Assembly: GCA_028289965.1 (NCBI GenBank)
Contig: JAQGKS010000067.1
Coordinates: 1-52,287, forward strand
Direction of reading: 5' to 3'
Length of the DNA stretch: 52,287 nt
DNA from: Sphingomonas bacterium
Lineage (GTDB): Bacteria > Pseudomonadota > Alphaproteobacteria > Sphingomonadales > Sphingomonadaceae
In this document: positions 37,322-46,003 of the stretch, in pieces
How the letters are laid out: the number at the start of each line of letters is the position of its first letter
How positions within the stretch are numbered: the stretch's first letter is position 1
Position numbers and translations under genes: made by a program
The notes under the pieces: generated by a model
Told to the model about the DNA's origin: nothing
The model's input: only the letters and a program-made list of their open reading frames with translations
The model's database searches: none

Positions 37322-37756
37322 ATGTCCACGCTGCGCCCGTTCCACATCGCCTTCCCGGTCCACGATCTCGCCGCCGCCCGCGCCTTTTACGGCGGCGTGC
37401 TCGGCTGCCCGGAGGGGCGGAGTTCCGACGAGTGGATCGACTTCGACCTGTTCGGCCACCAGATCGTCGCCCACCTCAAGCACGGGATGGAGCCGGAATC
37501 GGCCGTCACCGCGACCAACGCGGTCGACGGCCATGACGTGCCGGTGCCCCATTTCGGCGTCGTCCTGACGATGGCCGACTGGCAGGCGCTGGCCGACCGG
37601 GTGGAGCGCGCCGGGATCGCGTTCGGCATCGCGCCGCATGTGCGCTTCGCCGGCCTGCCCGGCGAACAGGCGACGATGTTCTTCCGCGACGCCTCGGGCA
37701 ATGCTCTCGAGTTCAAGGCGTTTGCCGACCTCAACCAGTTGTTCGCGACCGACTAG
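37322..37756 (+). CDS. VOC/glyoxalase-superfamily protein
   Basis: 144 residues from ATG 37322 ([20 protein letters not shown]); ATG 37283 in frame precedes it but adds an unlikely leader. Two beta-alpha-beta-beta-beta units of the vicinal-oxygen-chelate fold are visible: [20 protein letters not shown] with metal-ligand His, [20 protein letters not shown] with a second His, and [18 protein letters not shown] with a Glu ligand near the end. It resembles small dioxygenase-like or lyase-like members; the reaction is unknown. It is the only plus-strand gene inside an otherwise minus-strand array, divergent from lnt. Confidence 0.9.
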   Translation: MSTLRPFHIAFPVHDLAAARAFYGGVLGCPEGRSSDEWIDFDLFGHQIVAHLKHGMEPESAVTATNAVDGHDVPVPHFGVVLTMADWQALADRVERAGIAFGIAPHVRFAGLPGEQATMFFRDASGNALEFKAFADLNQLFATD

Positions 37757-37784
37757 GCGGGCGCGTCCGATCCGGGGCGCCGCG

Positions 37785-39137
37785 TCACTGCGCCGCGCTG
37801 ACCCGCCAGATGCGGTTGCCGACATCGTCCGCGACGAGCAGGCTGCCGGTCTTGTCGATCTGAACGCCGACCGGGCGGCCCTGGGCATTTTCCTCCTTGT
37901 CGAGGAAGCCGGTCAACACGTCGACCGCCTTGCCCGCCGGCATGCCCTTGGCGAACGGCACGAAGATCACCTTGTAGCCGGACTTCGGCTTGCGGTTCCA
38001 CGAGCCATGCTGGCCGATGAAGGCGCCGTTGCCGAACTGGGGGCCGAGCTTCTGGCCGCTGGCGAAGGTCAGCCCGAGCGATGCGGTGTGCGGCCCCAGC
38101 GCATAATCGGGGCGCTTCACATATTGCTGCATGTCGTCGTTCGCCGGCTGGACGCGCTTGTCGATATAGCCGCCCCAGTAGAACCAGGGCCAACCATAGA
38201 AGCCGCCAAATTCGACGCTGGTCAGATAATCGGGGACGATGTCCGATCCGATCTCGTCGCGTTCGTTGACGACGGTGAACAGCTCCTTGCTTTCCGGCTC
38301 CCACGCCATGCCGTTGGGGTTGCGCAGGCCGCCCGCGAAGATGCGGTGGTTGCCGGTCTTGGGATCGACCTCCCAGATAGCGGCGCGGCCCTCCTCGACG
38401 GCCATGCCGCGCTCGGCGACGTTGCTGTTCGATCCGACCGTCACGTAGAGCCGGCTGCCGTCCGGGCTGGCCACGACATTCTTGGTCCAGTGGTGATTGA
38501 TGCCGGCGGGCAGATCGACGACCTTGACCGGGGTCGCGTCGATCCGGGTCTGGCCGACGGTGAACGGCACGCGGACCAGGGCATCGGCATTGGCGATGTA
38601 GAGCTGGCCGTCGAGCAGGGCCATGCCGAACGGCGAGTTGAGCCCGCCGATCAGCACCGAGCGGCTTTCCGCCACGCCGTCGCCATCGCCGTCGCGCAGC
38701 AGGGTGATACGGTTGGCGCTGGGGCGGGCGCCCGATCCGGCCTGGCCCATCACCAGCTGCATGATCTTGTCGCGGATGCCGCCCTCAGCATTCTTCGGCT
38801 TGGGCGGGGCCTGGGTTTCCGCCACGAGCACGTCGCCGTTCGGCAGCACCAGCAGCCAGCGCGGATGATCGAGCCCGGCGGCGAACTGGTTGACCTTGAG
38901 CCCCGCGGCCGGAGTCGGCTGTGCGCCCACCGCCCAGCCCTTGGCATCGGCGATGTTGACGGTGGGGAAGAGCGTCGTCTTCGGATCGATGATCGTCGGC
39001 TTCGGCCCCATCACCGCTTCGACCGGCAGCGTCGCCGTGCCGCTCCGCCGCGCGATGATCACCAGCGCGATCGCCAGCACCACGAGGATCGCGACGATCG
39101 CGATCAGGATCTTCTTCCACCGTGCCATCGCCATCAT
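37785..39137 (-). CDS. PQQ-type sorbosone dehydrogenase-like protein
   Basis: 450 residues. A membrane anchor or uncleaved signal (ILIAIVAILVVLAIALVIIA) precedes a six-bladed beta-propeller of the soluble aldose-sugar/sorbosone dehydrogenase type: DHPRWLLVLPNGDVLVAETQ, NRITLLRDGDGDGVAESRSV, INHHWTKNVVASPDGSRLYV with the likely catalytic His, AGGLRNPNGMAWEPESKELF and GSWNRKPKSGYKVIFVPF. These enzymes oxidise sugars or aldehydes with PQQ in the periplasm; substrate and PQQ use are inferred. The start ATG 39137 overlaps the corC-like stop (ATGA), so it is coupled to the array although it is accessory in content. Confidence 0.9.
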   Translation of the reverse strand: MMAMARWKKILIAIVAILVVLAIALVIIARRSGTATLPVEAVMGPKPTIIDPKTTLFPTVNIADAKGWAVGAQPTPAAGLKVNQFAAGLDHPRWLLVLPNGDVLVAETQAPPKPKNAEGGIRDKIMQLVMGQAGSGARPSANRITLLRDGDGDGVAESRSVLIGGLNSPFGMALLDGQLYIANADALVRVPFTVGQTRIDATPVKVVDLPAGINHHWTKNVVASPDGSRLYVTVGSNSNVAERGMAVEEGRAAIWEVDPKTGNHRIFAGGLRNPNGMAWEPESKELFTVVNERDEIGSDIVPDYLTSVEFGGFYGWPWFYWGGYIDKRVQPANDDMQQYVKRPDYALGPHTASLGLTFASGQKLGPQFGNGAFIGQHGSWNRKPKSGYKVIFVPFAKGMPAGKAVDVLTGFLDKEENAQGRPVGVQIDKTGSLLVADDVGNRIWRVSAAQ

Positions 39138-40033
39138 TCCCGTTCCGATTCGGTCGAGAGCTGCGGCGGGTGGAGGCGAAGCCGCGTCACCCGCTTGCTA
39201 TCGGCCTCGGTCACCTCAAGTCGCCAGCCGCTGCCATGTTCCACGATTTCGCCGGTCTGCGGAACATGGCCCGCCAACACCGTCGCCATCCCGCCGAGCG
39301 TGTCGACATCTTCCTCGATCTCGGCCAGCCGCGGATCGACGATCGTCGCGACATCCTCGAGCTCGGTCCGGCCATCGGCATCCCAGATCCCGCCATCCAG
39401 CGCGACCAGTTCGGCCTCGGCCGCCTCGTCATGTTCGTCTTCGATCTCGCCGACGATTTCCTCGACCAGATCCTCGATCGTCACCAGCCCCTCGGTGCCG
39501 GTATATTCGTCGAGGACGATCGCGAGGTGGGTGCGCGTGGCGCGCATCTCGGCGAGCAGATCGAGCACGCCCATCGATTCGGGCACATAGCGCGGCTCGC
39601 GGATCAGCGAGGCGATCTCGTCCGGCGGCGGGCCGCCATTGGCCAGGATGACGAACACGTCCTTGATGTGGACCATGCCGATGACGTGATCGAGATCCTC
39701 GCGATAGACGGGCAGGCGGCTGTGGCCGGCCTCGGCGAACATCGCCACGAGATCGCCGAAGCTGATCGTCTCCGGCACCGCGATGATGTCGGCACGCGGC
39801 ACGCCGATGCGCCCGACGGTGCGTTCCCCGAAGTGCAGCAGATTGCGCAGCATCTGACGCTCGACCGGGGAAAGATCGCCCTCGGACGCCTCGCCCTCAT
39901 GCTCGTCGATCGCCTCCTCGATCTGGTCGCGCAGCGAGGTCTCGCTGTCCTCGCCGAAGAGCAGGCCGCGCAGGCCGCGCCAGAGCCGGCCGCTGCCGCC
40001 CTGGGGTTCGTTGGTACTGGAATCGTCCGGCAT
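39134..40033 (-). CDS. CorC-like CBS-domain protein
   Basis: 299 residues from ATG 40033 (MPDDSSTNEPQGGSGRLWRG). It contains an acidic N-terminal helix (SLRDQIEEAIDEHEGEASEG), a pair of CBS domains (VGRIGVPRADIIAVPETISF, GHSRLPVYREDLDHVIGMVH, THLAIVLDEYTGTEGLVTIE) and a C-terminal transporter-associated domain (VDTLGGMATVLAGHVPQTGE). It lacks the DUF21 membrane domain of larger hemolysin-family proteins, so it is the soluble CorC type linked to magnesium or cobalt transport. In many proteobacteria it sits between ybeY and lnt, as here apart from the insert. Confidence 0.94.
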   Translation of the reverse strand: MPDDSSTNEPQGGSGRLWRGLRGLLFGEDSETSLRDQIEEAIDEHEGEASEGDLSPVERQMLRNLLHFGERTVGRIGVPRADIIAVPETISFGDLVAMFAEAGHSRLPVYREDLDHVIGMVHIKDVFVILANGGPPPDEIASLIREPRYVPESMGVLDLLAEMRATRTHLAIVLDEYTGTEGLVTIEDLVEEIVGEIEDEHDEAAEAELVALDGGIWDADGRTELEDVATIVDPRLAEIEEDVDTLGGMATVLAGHVPQTGEIVEHGSGWRLEVTEADSKRVTRLRLHPPQLSTESERE

Positions 40034-40043
40034 CGGTTGTGCG

Positions 40044-40568
40044 TCAGGCCCCCTGTTCGCCGTCTTCGTCGATAAGATATGGATCGTCGATGCCCAGGCT
40101 GGCGAGCGCGGCACGCTCGATATCCTCCATCCCCTCGGCTTCGCCATCGTCGATATGATCGTAGCCGAGCAGGTGGAGCATGCCATGGACGATCAGATGC
40201 GTCGCGTGCGTTTGCACGGCGATGCCGCGCCCCGCCGCCTCGCGGGTGCAGACGCCGAGCGCGAGGACGATATCGCCGAGCAATACCTCGCCATCGTCGC
40301 TGTTCGACATCGCATCGAGCAGATCGGCCTGGACCATCGGGAAGGACAAGACGTTGGTCGGCCGATCCTTGCCGCGATAGTTCGCGTTGAGCGCGCGCAC
40401 CTCGTCATCGTCGGTCAGCTTGATCGAAACCTCGGCGGTGAACGATCGATCGATCATCCAGCCCTGCGGGCTCGCCCGCAGCGCCGCGGACACCGCCTGG
40501 TTCGCCAGGGCGTCCCAGTCCAGTGACGTATCCCAGCCCTGTTCCTGCTGGATCGCGACCTCAAGCAT
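40044..40568 (-). CDS. ybeY: Endoribonuclease YbeY (rRNA maturation)
   Basis: About 174 residues. YbeY is a zinc-dependent endoribonuclease that acts in 16S rRNA 3'-end processing and ribosome quality control. The conserved zinc site is HLIVHGMLHLLGYDHIDDGE, with H-x3-H-x5-H geometry, preceded by LNANYRGKDRPTNVLSFPM and LLGDIVLALGVCTREA. I prefer ATG 40568 (MLEVAIQQEQGW), which overlaps the phoH-like stop by 8 bases and follows GAGGGCAAGG; ATG 40580 is also in frame. It forms a coupled pair with the phoH-like gene. Confidence 0.95.
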   Translation of the reverse strand: MLEVAIQQEQGWDTSLDWDALANQAVSAALRASPQGWMIDRSFTAEVSIKLTDDDEVRALNANYRGKDRPTNVLSFPMVQADLLDAMSNSDDGEVLLGDIVLALGVCTREAAGRGIAVQTHATHLIVHGMLHLLGYDHIDDGEAEGMEDIERAALASLGIDDPYLIDEDGEQGA

Positions 40569-41556
40569 CCTTGCCCTCATAGGCTTCGACGATGCGGCCG
40601 ACGATCGGGTGGCGGACGACGTCGCCCACGCCGAAGCGGATCGTGCCGATGCCCTCGATCCGCTCCAGCCGCGACACCGCGTCGGCCAGCCCGGACTTGC
40701 CCGGATCGGGCAGATCGACCTGCTTGGGATCGCCGCAGATCACCATCCGGCTATTCTGGCCGAAGCGGGTGAGAAACATCTTCATCTGCGCCGGGGTCGT
40801 GTTCTGCGCCTCGTCGAGTATCACGAACGCGTCGGCCAGAGTGCGGCCGCGCATTAAGGCGAGCGGCGCGATCTCGATCTCGCCGCTGGTGATCCGCCGC
40901 TCGACCTGTTCGGCCGGGAGCATGTCGTAGAGCGCATCGTAGAGCGGCCGCAGATAGGGATCGACCTTCTCCTTCATGTCGCCCGGCAGGAAGCCGAGCC
41001 GCTCGCCCGCCTCGACCGCGGGGCGCGACAGGATCAGCCGGTCGACCGACCCGGAGATAAGCTGCTGCACCGCCTGCGCGACGGCGAGATAGGTCTTGCC
41101 GGTGCCCGCCGGCCCGAGCGCGAAGATCACGTGATCGCGCCCCAGCGCCTCCATGTAGCGCATCTGCGTGCCGGACCTGGGCACGATCGTCTTCTTGCGC
41201 GTACGGATCATCAGCGTCGGCGGCTGGCTGGCATCGATGCGGAGGATGCCGTCGAGCAACGGCTCGGCGGACATGGCGATGATCGCCTCGACCGCGCCGG
41301 GCTCGATCTCCTGGCCCTGGAGCAGGCGGTTGTAGAGCCCGGTCAGCACCTCGCGCGCGCGGGCCGCGGCCTCCGCCTCGCCTTCGATCTGGAGCTTGTT
41401 GCCGCGCGCGGCGATGTAGACGCCCAGCCGGTTCTCGATCGCCACCAGATTCTGGTCATATTCGCCGAACAGCCGCCCAAGCAATTGGGGTTTGTCGAAC
41501 ATGACCTCGAGGCGGGCGCGGTCGCCCGGACGGGCGGGGGTGGGCTTACGCGGCAT
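40561..41556 (-). CDS. PhoH-like ATPase
   Basis: 331 residues. A KH-like N-terminal region (IENRLGVYIAARGNKLQIEG) precedes the P-loop ATPase core: FALGPAGTGKTYLAVAQAVQ (Walker A), DRLILSRPAVEAGERLGFLP, DAFVILDEAQNTTPAQMKMF (Walker B) and NSRMVICGDPKQVDLPD. These match the YbeZ branch of PhoH proteins, which interacts with YbeY in rRNA processing. It may act as an RNA helicase-like ATPase; that is inferred from the family. It lies 103 bases after miaB and overlaps ybeY. Confidence 0.95.
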   Translation of the reverse strand: MPRKPTPARPGDRARLEVMFDKPQLLGRLFGEYDQNLVAIENRLGVYIAARGNKLQIEGEAEAAARAREVLTGLYNRLLQGQEIEPGAVEAIIAMSAEPLLDGILRIDASQPPTLMIRTRKKTIVPRSGTQMRYMEALGRDHVIFALGPAGTGKTYLAVAQAVQQLISGSVDRLILSRPAVEAGERLGFLPGDMKEKVDPYLRPLYDALYDMLPAEQVERRITSGEIEIAPLALMRGRTLADAFVILDEAQNTTPAQMKMFLTRFGQNSRMVICGDPKQVDLPDPGKSGLADAVSRLERIEGIGTIRFGVGDVVRHPIVGRIVEAYEGKDA

Positions 41557-41659
41557 TCAACTCCCTTTGGTTCCCGGAGACTCGGTCAAGATAGTCGTCC
41601 GCACCGGATTTGGTAGCGGATCGGCAGCGAAATCAATCAAATGGCTGGACCAGGCCGGA

Positions 41660-42988
41660 TCAGGCCGCGACTGGCTGGGCGATCGCGCCGGTCAGGCTGT
41701 TCGGCCCGGCGGCGACGATGTCGACGGTCAGCATCTCGCCGGGGGCGGCGCCGGTCTCGACGACGATCGATTGCAGCCAGGGTGATTTCCCGATCCGCTG
41801 CCCCGGGCGCTTGCCGTCGCGCTCGATCAGAGCCTCGGTGCGCCGGCCCAGGCTGTTGCGGTTGAACGCGTGCTGCTGATCGTTGATCAGCGCCTGCAGC
41901 CGCTGGAGCCGATCGTCGGCGACGTCGTCCGGCACGGGATCCGCCATCGTCGCCGCCGGGGTGCCGGGGCGGGGCGAATATTTGAACGAGAAGGCCTGGG
42001 CGTGCCCGACGGCGCGGATCAGCGCCAGCGTCTGTTCGAAATCGACCTCGGTCTCGCCGGGGAAGCCGACGATGAAGTCGCCAGAGATGGCGATGTCCGG
42101 CCGGATCGCGCGGACGCGCTCGATCAGCCGCAAATAGCTGGTCGTATCGTGGCTGCGGTTCATCGCCTTGAGGATGCGGTCGCTGCCCGCCTGCACCGGC
42201 AGATGGAGAAAGGGCATCAGCTTGTCGATATCGGCATGGGCGGCGATCAGCCCGTCGCTCATGTCGTTCGGGTGGCTGGTGGTATAGCGGATGCGGGCCA
42301 GGGCCGGGATCTCGGCGATCGCGCGGATCAGCCCGTCGAGCCCTTGCGGGCGGCCGGCAATGTCCTCGCCGCGCCAGGCGTTGACGTTCTGGCCGAGCAG
42401 CGTGATCTCGCGCGCGCCGGCCTCGACCAGCGCCTGCGCCTCCGCCACGATCTGCGCCCATGGCCGCGAGACCTCGGCGCCGCGTGTATAGGGGACGACG
42501 CAATAGGTGCAGAACTTGTCGCACCCTTCCTGCACCGTCAGGAACGCGCTCGGCCCCTGGCGGCGGCGCGCCGGCAGCGCATCGAACTTGGAGGCCGCGG
42601 GCATGTCGGTGTCGAGCGCGACGCCGTCGCGCGCGGCGCGGACGAGGGCGGGCAGGCGGTGATAGGCCTGCGGGCCGACGACGATATCGACGGCGGGGGC
42701 GCGGCGCGGAATCTCGGCACCCTCGGCCTGGGCGACGCAGCCGGCGACGGCGATCATCGGCCGGGCCGCGCCGCCGCGCTTCACCAGCCGGCCGATATCC
42801 GAATAGACCTTCTCGGCCGCGCGTTCGCGAATATGGCAGGTGTTGAGGACGACCAGATCGGCGGTTTCGACGCTGGCCGGGGCCATGCCCTCCGCCTCGA
42901 GCAGCTCGCCCATCCGCGCGCCGTCATAGGCGTTCATCTGGCAGCCGAACGACTTGACGTGGAAGCTCTTGGGGGCGGGGCGGGTCAT
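41660..42988 (-). CDS. miaB: tRNA-2-methylthio-N6-dimethylallyladenosine synthase
   Basis: 442 residues. MiaB adds a methylthio group to isopentenyl-A37 of tRNAs by a radical-SAM reaction with two iron-sulfur clusters. The N-terminal cluster ligands are in [20 protein letters not shown] and [11 protein letters not shown]. The radical-SAM cluster is in [19 protein letters not shown] (CxxxCxxC), followed by [18 protein letters not shown] and [20 protein letters not shown]; a TRAM RNA-binding domain ends the protein. The start ATG 42988 ([20 protein letters not shown]) overlaps the plsC-like stop (ATGA). Confidence 0.96.
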   Translation of the reverse strand: MTRPAPKSFHVKSFGCQMNAYDGARMGELLEAEGMAPASVETADLVVLNTCHIRERAAEKVYSDIGRLVKRGGAARPMIAVAGCVAQAEGAEIPRRAPAVDIVVGPQAYHRLPALVRAARDGVALDTDMPAASKFDALPARRRQGPSAFLTVQEGCDKFCTYCVVPYTRGAEVSRPWAQIVAEAQALVEAGAREITLLGQNVNAWRGEDIAGRPQGLDGLIRAIAEIPALARIRYTTSHPNDMSDGLIAAHADIDKLMPFLHLPVQAGSDRILKAMNRSHDTTSYLRLIERVRAIRPDIAISGDFIVGFPGETEVDFEQTLALIRAVGHAQAFSFKYSPRPGTPAATMADPVPDDVADDRLQRLQALINDQQHAFNRNSLGRRTEALIERDGKRPGQRIGKSPWLQSIVVETGAAPGEMLTVDIVAAGPNSLTGAIAQPVAA

Positions 42989-43716
42989 GCGGCAGCGCCA
43001 TAGCCGAGGCCGGCCGATCGCGAAAGCGTCGCCGCGATCGCCGCTTGTGCGGCGGCGGCGATCGCCTTGCGGTCGTCGTGCAGCGCCGGATCGATCGGGG
43101 CGAGGAAGTGGAGCGTCACCGCCAGCCGGCCGGGGCGGCCGAGCAGGCGACGGGCATTGGCACCGGCGCTCTCCCCCTCCGCCCATGCGATCTCCGCCGC
43201 CGCAGCGCCATAATCGATCGCGACCGGCTGGACGCACACTCCCGGTGGCGGCGGGGCGACGGCGGCGAACAGCGAGGCCCGGAAGGGTAGCAGCGCAATG
43301 CCATCACCCGTGGTTCCTTCCGGAAACAGCGCGGCAGGGCGGCCGCGGGCCAGTGCGACGCCGAGCGCATCGGCCTGTCCGCGGGTACTCGCCCGGCTCT
43401 CGCGCCGGACGAAGATGGTGCCGGCGATCCGGGCGAGCGCGCCGACCAGCGGCCAGCGCTCGACCTCGTCCTTGGAGACGAAGGCGGCACCGGTCACCCC
43501 GCCGAGTGCCAATATGTCCATCCATGAGACGTGATTGGCCGCGTAGAGCACGTTGGCGGGGATCGGGGTGCCGACGACCCGCACCCGAGCGCCGAACGCG
43601 CGCGCCGCCATCGCCAGGAAGCGCGGCACCCAGGCATCGCCCCGGCCGAACGACCGCGCGATGCCGTATCCGATGTAGCAAAAGCCGAGCGCCGCGACGG
43701 CGCGGCCGATGCGCAA
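42985..43716 (-). CDS. 1-acyl-sn-glycerol-3-phosphate acyltransferase (PlsC-like)
   Basis: 243 residues from TTG 43716. PlsC makes phosphatidic acid from lysophosphatidic acid at the inner membrane. The catalytic motif is NHVSWMD (NHxSxxD, in [18 protein letters not shown]) and the phosphate-binding motif is [13 protein letters not shown] hydrophobic N-terminal helix ([17 protein letters not shown]) precedes them. No ATG or GTG exists upstream before the fur gene, and the frame stays open, so the true start is uncertain; TTG 43716 has no good ribosome site. Its stop overlaps miaB. Place between fur and miaB is common in alphaproteobacteria. Confidence 0.88.
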   Translation of the reverse strand: MRIGRAVAALGFCYIGYGIARSFGRGDAWVPRFLAMAARAFGARVRVVGTPIPANVLYAANHVSWMDILALGGVTGAAFVSKDEVERWPLVGALARIAGTIFVRRESRASTRGQADALGVALARGRPAALFPEGTTGDGIALLPFRASLFAAVAPPPPGVCVQPVAIDYGAAAAEIAWAEGESAGANARRLLGRPGRLAVTLHFLAPIDPALHDDRKAIAAAAQAAIAATLSRSAGLGYGAAA

Positions 43717-43792
43717 GGCGAGCCGCGGCAGCGTCAGGAGCGATCCGGCGTCGGGAGCGATCCTGGCGGTCGGCGCGCGGGCTGGCGCCGCG

Positions 43793-44215
43793 TCAGTGCT
43801 TGCGCGAGAGCGGGACGCCGTAAAGCTCCATCCGGTGGTCGACCAGCCGGAAGCCGAGCTTCTCGGCGATCTGCCGCTGCAACGCCTCGAGCTCGGGATC
43901 GACGAACTCGATCACCTGTCCGCTTTCGACATCGATCAGATGATCGTGATGGGCATCGGGCGCCGCTTCGTAGCGCGCGCGGCCATCGCCAAAGTCATGC
44001 CGCTCGAGGATGCCGGCTTCCTCGAACAGGCGCACCGTGCGGTAGACGGTGGCGATCGAGATACCGGGATCGATCGCCGCCGAGCGGGCGTGGAGCGCCT
44101 CGACATCCGGATGATCCTCGGCCTCCGATAGCACGCGGGCGATCACCCGGCGCTGCTCGGTGATCCGCAGGCCCTTCTGCGCACAAAGCGCCTCGACGTC
44201 GATCTTCCGGTTCAT
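43793..44215 (-). CDS. fur: Ferric uptake regulator (Fur/Irr family)
   Basis: 140 residues. The N-terminal winged helix (GLRITEQRRVIARVLSEAED, GISIATVYRTVRLFEEAGIL) binds DNA; the C-terminal dimer domain has the metal site APDAHHDHLIDVESGQVIEF. The E. coli structural CxxC zinc site is absent (ESGQ instead), as is common in alphaproteobacterial Fur. It could repress iron uptake or, in some alphaproteobacteria, manganese genes (Mur). Irr is less likely because the heme-binding HxP motif is not seen. It lies between a MucR-like regulator and plsC, about 140 bases downstream of the former. Confidence 0.92.
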   Translation of the reverse strand: MNRKIDVEALCAQKGLRITEQRRVIARVLSEAEDHPDVEALHARSAAIDPGISIATVYRTVRLFEEAGILERHDFGDGRARYEAAPDAHHDHLIDVESGQVIEFVDPELEALQRQIAEKLGFRLVDHRMELYGVPLSRKH

Positions 44216-44355
44216 CTTGTCCCTTGCCCGATCCGGTCGGCACCGTACTGCGGAGCCGGACGGTAACGGCTTTCACCGTGCGAAGAAAGCCGCGGGGGCC
44301 TTTTTGTCCGGCGCCCACGACGCCATCGGCGGCGCGGGTGCGGATCAGCCTAGGC

Positions 44356-44769
44356 TCAGGGTTTGCGACCGCGCGTGCCGAGGCCGATCTTCTTCGCCAG
44401 CGTGCGACGCTGCTCGGTATAGTTGGGTGCGACCATCGGATAGTCGGCCGGCAGGTTCCACTTGGCGCGGTACTGCTCCGGCGTAAGCTGATAATGCGTC
44501 ATCAGGTGACGGCGCAACATCTTGAGCTTCTTGCCATCTTCCAGGCAGACGATGAAGTCGGGCTTGACCGACGAGCGGATCGGAACCGCCGGTTCACGCC
44601 GCTCCTCCGGCTCGGCGACGGTCTCGCCAAGGCCGCTCAGCGCGACATGGACGTTCTGGATCAGCGACGGCAGATCGGCGAGGGCAACGCTGTTATTGCT
44701 CACGTGCGCCGACACGATGTCCGCCGTCAGCGTGATCAACGCGTCCGCGGAGGCGGTTACTTCGGTCAT
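44356..44769 (-). CDS. Ros/MucR-family transcriptional regulator
   Basis: 137 residues. An acidic or variable N-terminal half is followed by a prokaryotic zinc-finger DNA-binding domain: FIVCLEDGKKLKMLRRHLMT, HYQLTPEQYRAKWNLPADYP, then MVAPNYTEQRRTLAKKIGLG. The metal ligands read C75-x2-D78-x9-H88-x3-H92: the second Cys of the classic Cys2His2 finger is Asp, a variant known in some Ros/MucR relatives. Such proteins repress or globally regulate cell-surface, motility and cell-cycle genes in alphaproteobacteria. It sits between rimI and fur on the same strand with 60 and 140 base gaps. Confidence 0.93.
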   Translation of the reverse strand: MTEVTASADALITLTADIVSAHVSNNSVALADLPSLIQNVHVALSGLGETVAEPEERREPAVPIRSSVKPDFIVCLEDGKKLKMLRRHLMTHYQLTPEQYRAKWNLPADYPMVAPNYTEQRRTLAKKIGLGTRGRKP

Positions 44770-44829
44770 GTCTATGCCAACCCTTGTAGCTTTTATAGCC
44801 GCCCGAAGGGCAGCACCGCTGTCATTTAT

Positions 44830-45342
44830 TCATTCGGCGCCGGAGATCAAGATGTTCGTTGCGGACCGTTCCGGTTCCAAGGTGAAGGATAGCGTCAGCG
44901 CGTCGAACAACTTGCCGTCGCTACCGCGATAATAACCACGTCGCCGGCCGACTTCGGCGAAGCCGCTATTTTGGTACAAGCGGAATGCATCATTGCCGTC
45001 GCGGACTTCGAGGTGGACGGTGCGCGCGCCGGCCGCGGCAGCCACCGCCAGGGTGCGCCCGATCAGCAGCTGGCCGATGCCGCGTCGGCGAAAGCAGGGC
45101 CGGACGGCAAGCAGCAGCAGCTCCGCCTCATCGGCGACGACGCGGGCGAGGGCGAAGCCGGCGGGTTGCCGATCCGCGCTCGCCAGCGTCAGCCAGACGC
45201 TCGGCAGGCCAAGGATGCCGAGGCACTGGGCGCTGTTCCACGCCTCGCCGAAGGAAGGGTCGAACGCCTCCCGCATCACCGTCATCATCTCGCCGACATC
45301 CCGCGCGCCGGTCTCGCGCAGCACGATGTCCGGGGGCGTCAT
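44830..45342 (-). CDS. rimI: Ribosomal protein S18-alanine N-acetyltransferase (RimI-like)
   Basis: 170 residues of the GNAT fold. The acetyl-CoA loop is LLLLAVRPCFRRRGIGQLLI, and the RimI-typical block VHLEVRDGNDAFRLYQNSGF then AEVGRRRGYYRGSD follows. RimI acetylates the N-terminus of S18. The start ATG 45342 overlaps the tsaB stop (ATGA). The tsaB-rimI pair is conserved in proteobacteria and supports the name over an unspecified GNAT. A hydrophobic strand (PAGFALARVVADEAELLLLA) precedes the loop as normal. Confidence 0.92.
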   Translation of the reverse strand: MTPPDIVLRETGARDVGEMMTVMREAFDPSFGEAWNSAQCLGILGLPSVWLTLASADRQPAGFALARVVADEAELLLLAVRPCFRRRGIGQLLIGRTLAVAAAAGARTVHLEVRDGNDAFRLYQNSGFAEVGRRRGYYRGSDGKLFDALTLSFTLEPERSATNILISGAE

Positions 45343-45959
45343 GCCGCAGCGGGGCGCGCATCCGGCGCGCGGCCATAGATCGGGGTCGCGGGGAGGGCGG
45401 CATAGGCGTCGGGCAGCAACAGGCAGTCCGCCGCGCGGGGCAGTGCGGCGTGCGCCGTGCCGGAGCCACGTGCCTCGACCAGCGCGGCGGCGCCCGAGCC
45501 GAGCACCAGCCGGTCGGCGATCAGGCCCGCCGCCTCGGCCGGGATCAGCGAGGCGAGCGCGCTCCCGGCGCGGAACGGGTCGCGGGCAAATCGCTGGACG
45601 AACAATTCGCCATGCCCTCCCGTCACCGCCACGGCGAGCGTGGCGGCGGCGGGATCGGCGGCAAAGCCGGCGGCGGCGATCAGCGCGAGCGAGGAATAGC
45701 CCCGCACCGGGGCCGCCCAGCCGATGCCGAGCCCCCGCGCCGCGGCGATGCCGACGCGCACGCCGGTAAAGCTGCCGGGGCCGCAATCGACCAGGATCGC
45801 ATCGGCCCGCCCGCCGTCGGGCAGTTCGGCGACCATCGGCAGCAGGCGCTCGGCATGGCCGCGGCCGACGACTTCGTGGCGCGCGGCAATCACCCCCCCA
45901 TCCTCGACGAGGGCAACCGAGCAGGCGGCGGTCGCGGTCTCGATCACCAGCACTCTCAT
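45339..45959 (-). CDS. tsaB: tRNA threonylcarbamoyladenosine biosynthesis protein TsaB
   Basis: 206 residues. TsaB partners TsaD and TsaE to make t6A37 of ANN-reading tRNAs. The ASKHA-fold N-terminus is MRVLVIETATAACSVALVED, followed by RGHAERLLPMVAEL and the marker VDCGPGSFTGVRVGIAAARG. The C-terminal half is more variable (GGHGELFVQRF, PIYGRAPDARP). ATG 45959 is the natural start; the frame continues upstream by chance. It lies 44 bases after the NifU-like gene and overlaps rimI. Confidence 0.94.
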   Translation of the reverse strand: MRVLVIETATAACSVALVEDGGVIAARHEVVGRGHAERLLPMVAELPDGGRADAILVDCGPGSFTGVRVGIAAARGLGIGWAAPVRGYSSLALIAAAGFAADPAAATLAVAVTGGHGELFVQRFARDPFRAGSALASLIPAEAAGLIADRLVLGSGAAALVEARGSGTAHAALPRAADCLLLPDAYAALPATPIYGRAPDARPAAA

Positions 45960-46003
45960 CGTTGCAGCGGGGTCTGGAACGCTACGCACATAGTCGCCGC
46001 CGA

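Noticed and set aside
43793-44215. Irr (heme-responsive) identity of the Fur-family gene
   Set aside because: No HxP heme-binding motif is visible; the HHDH metal site fits Fur or Mur.
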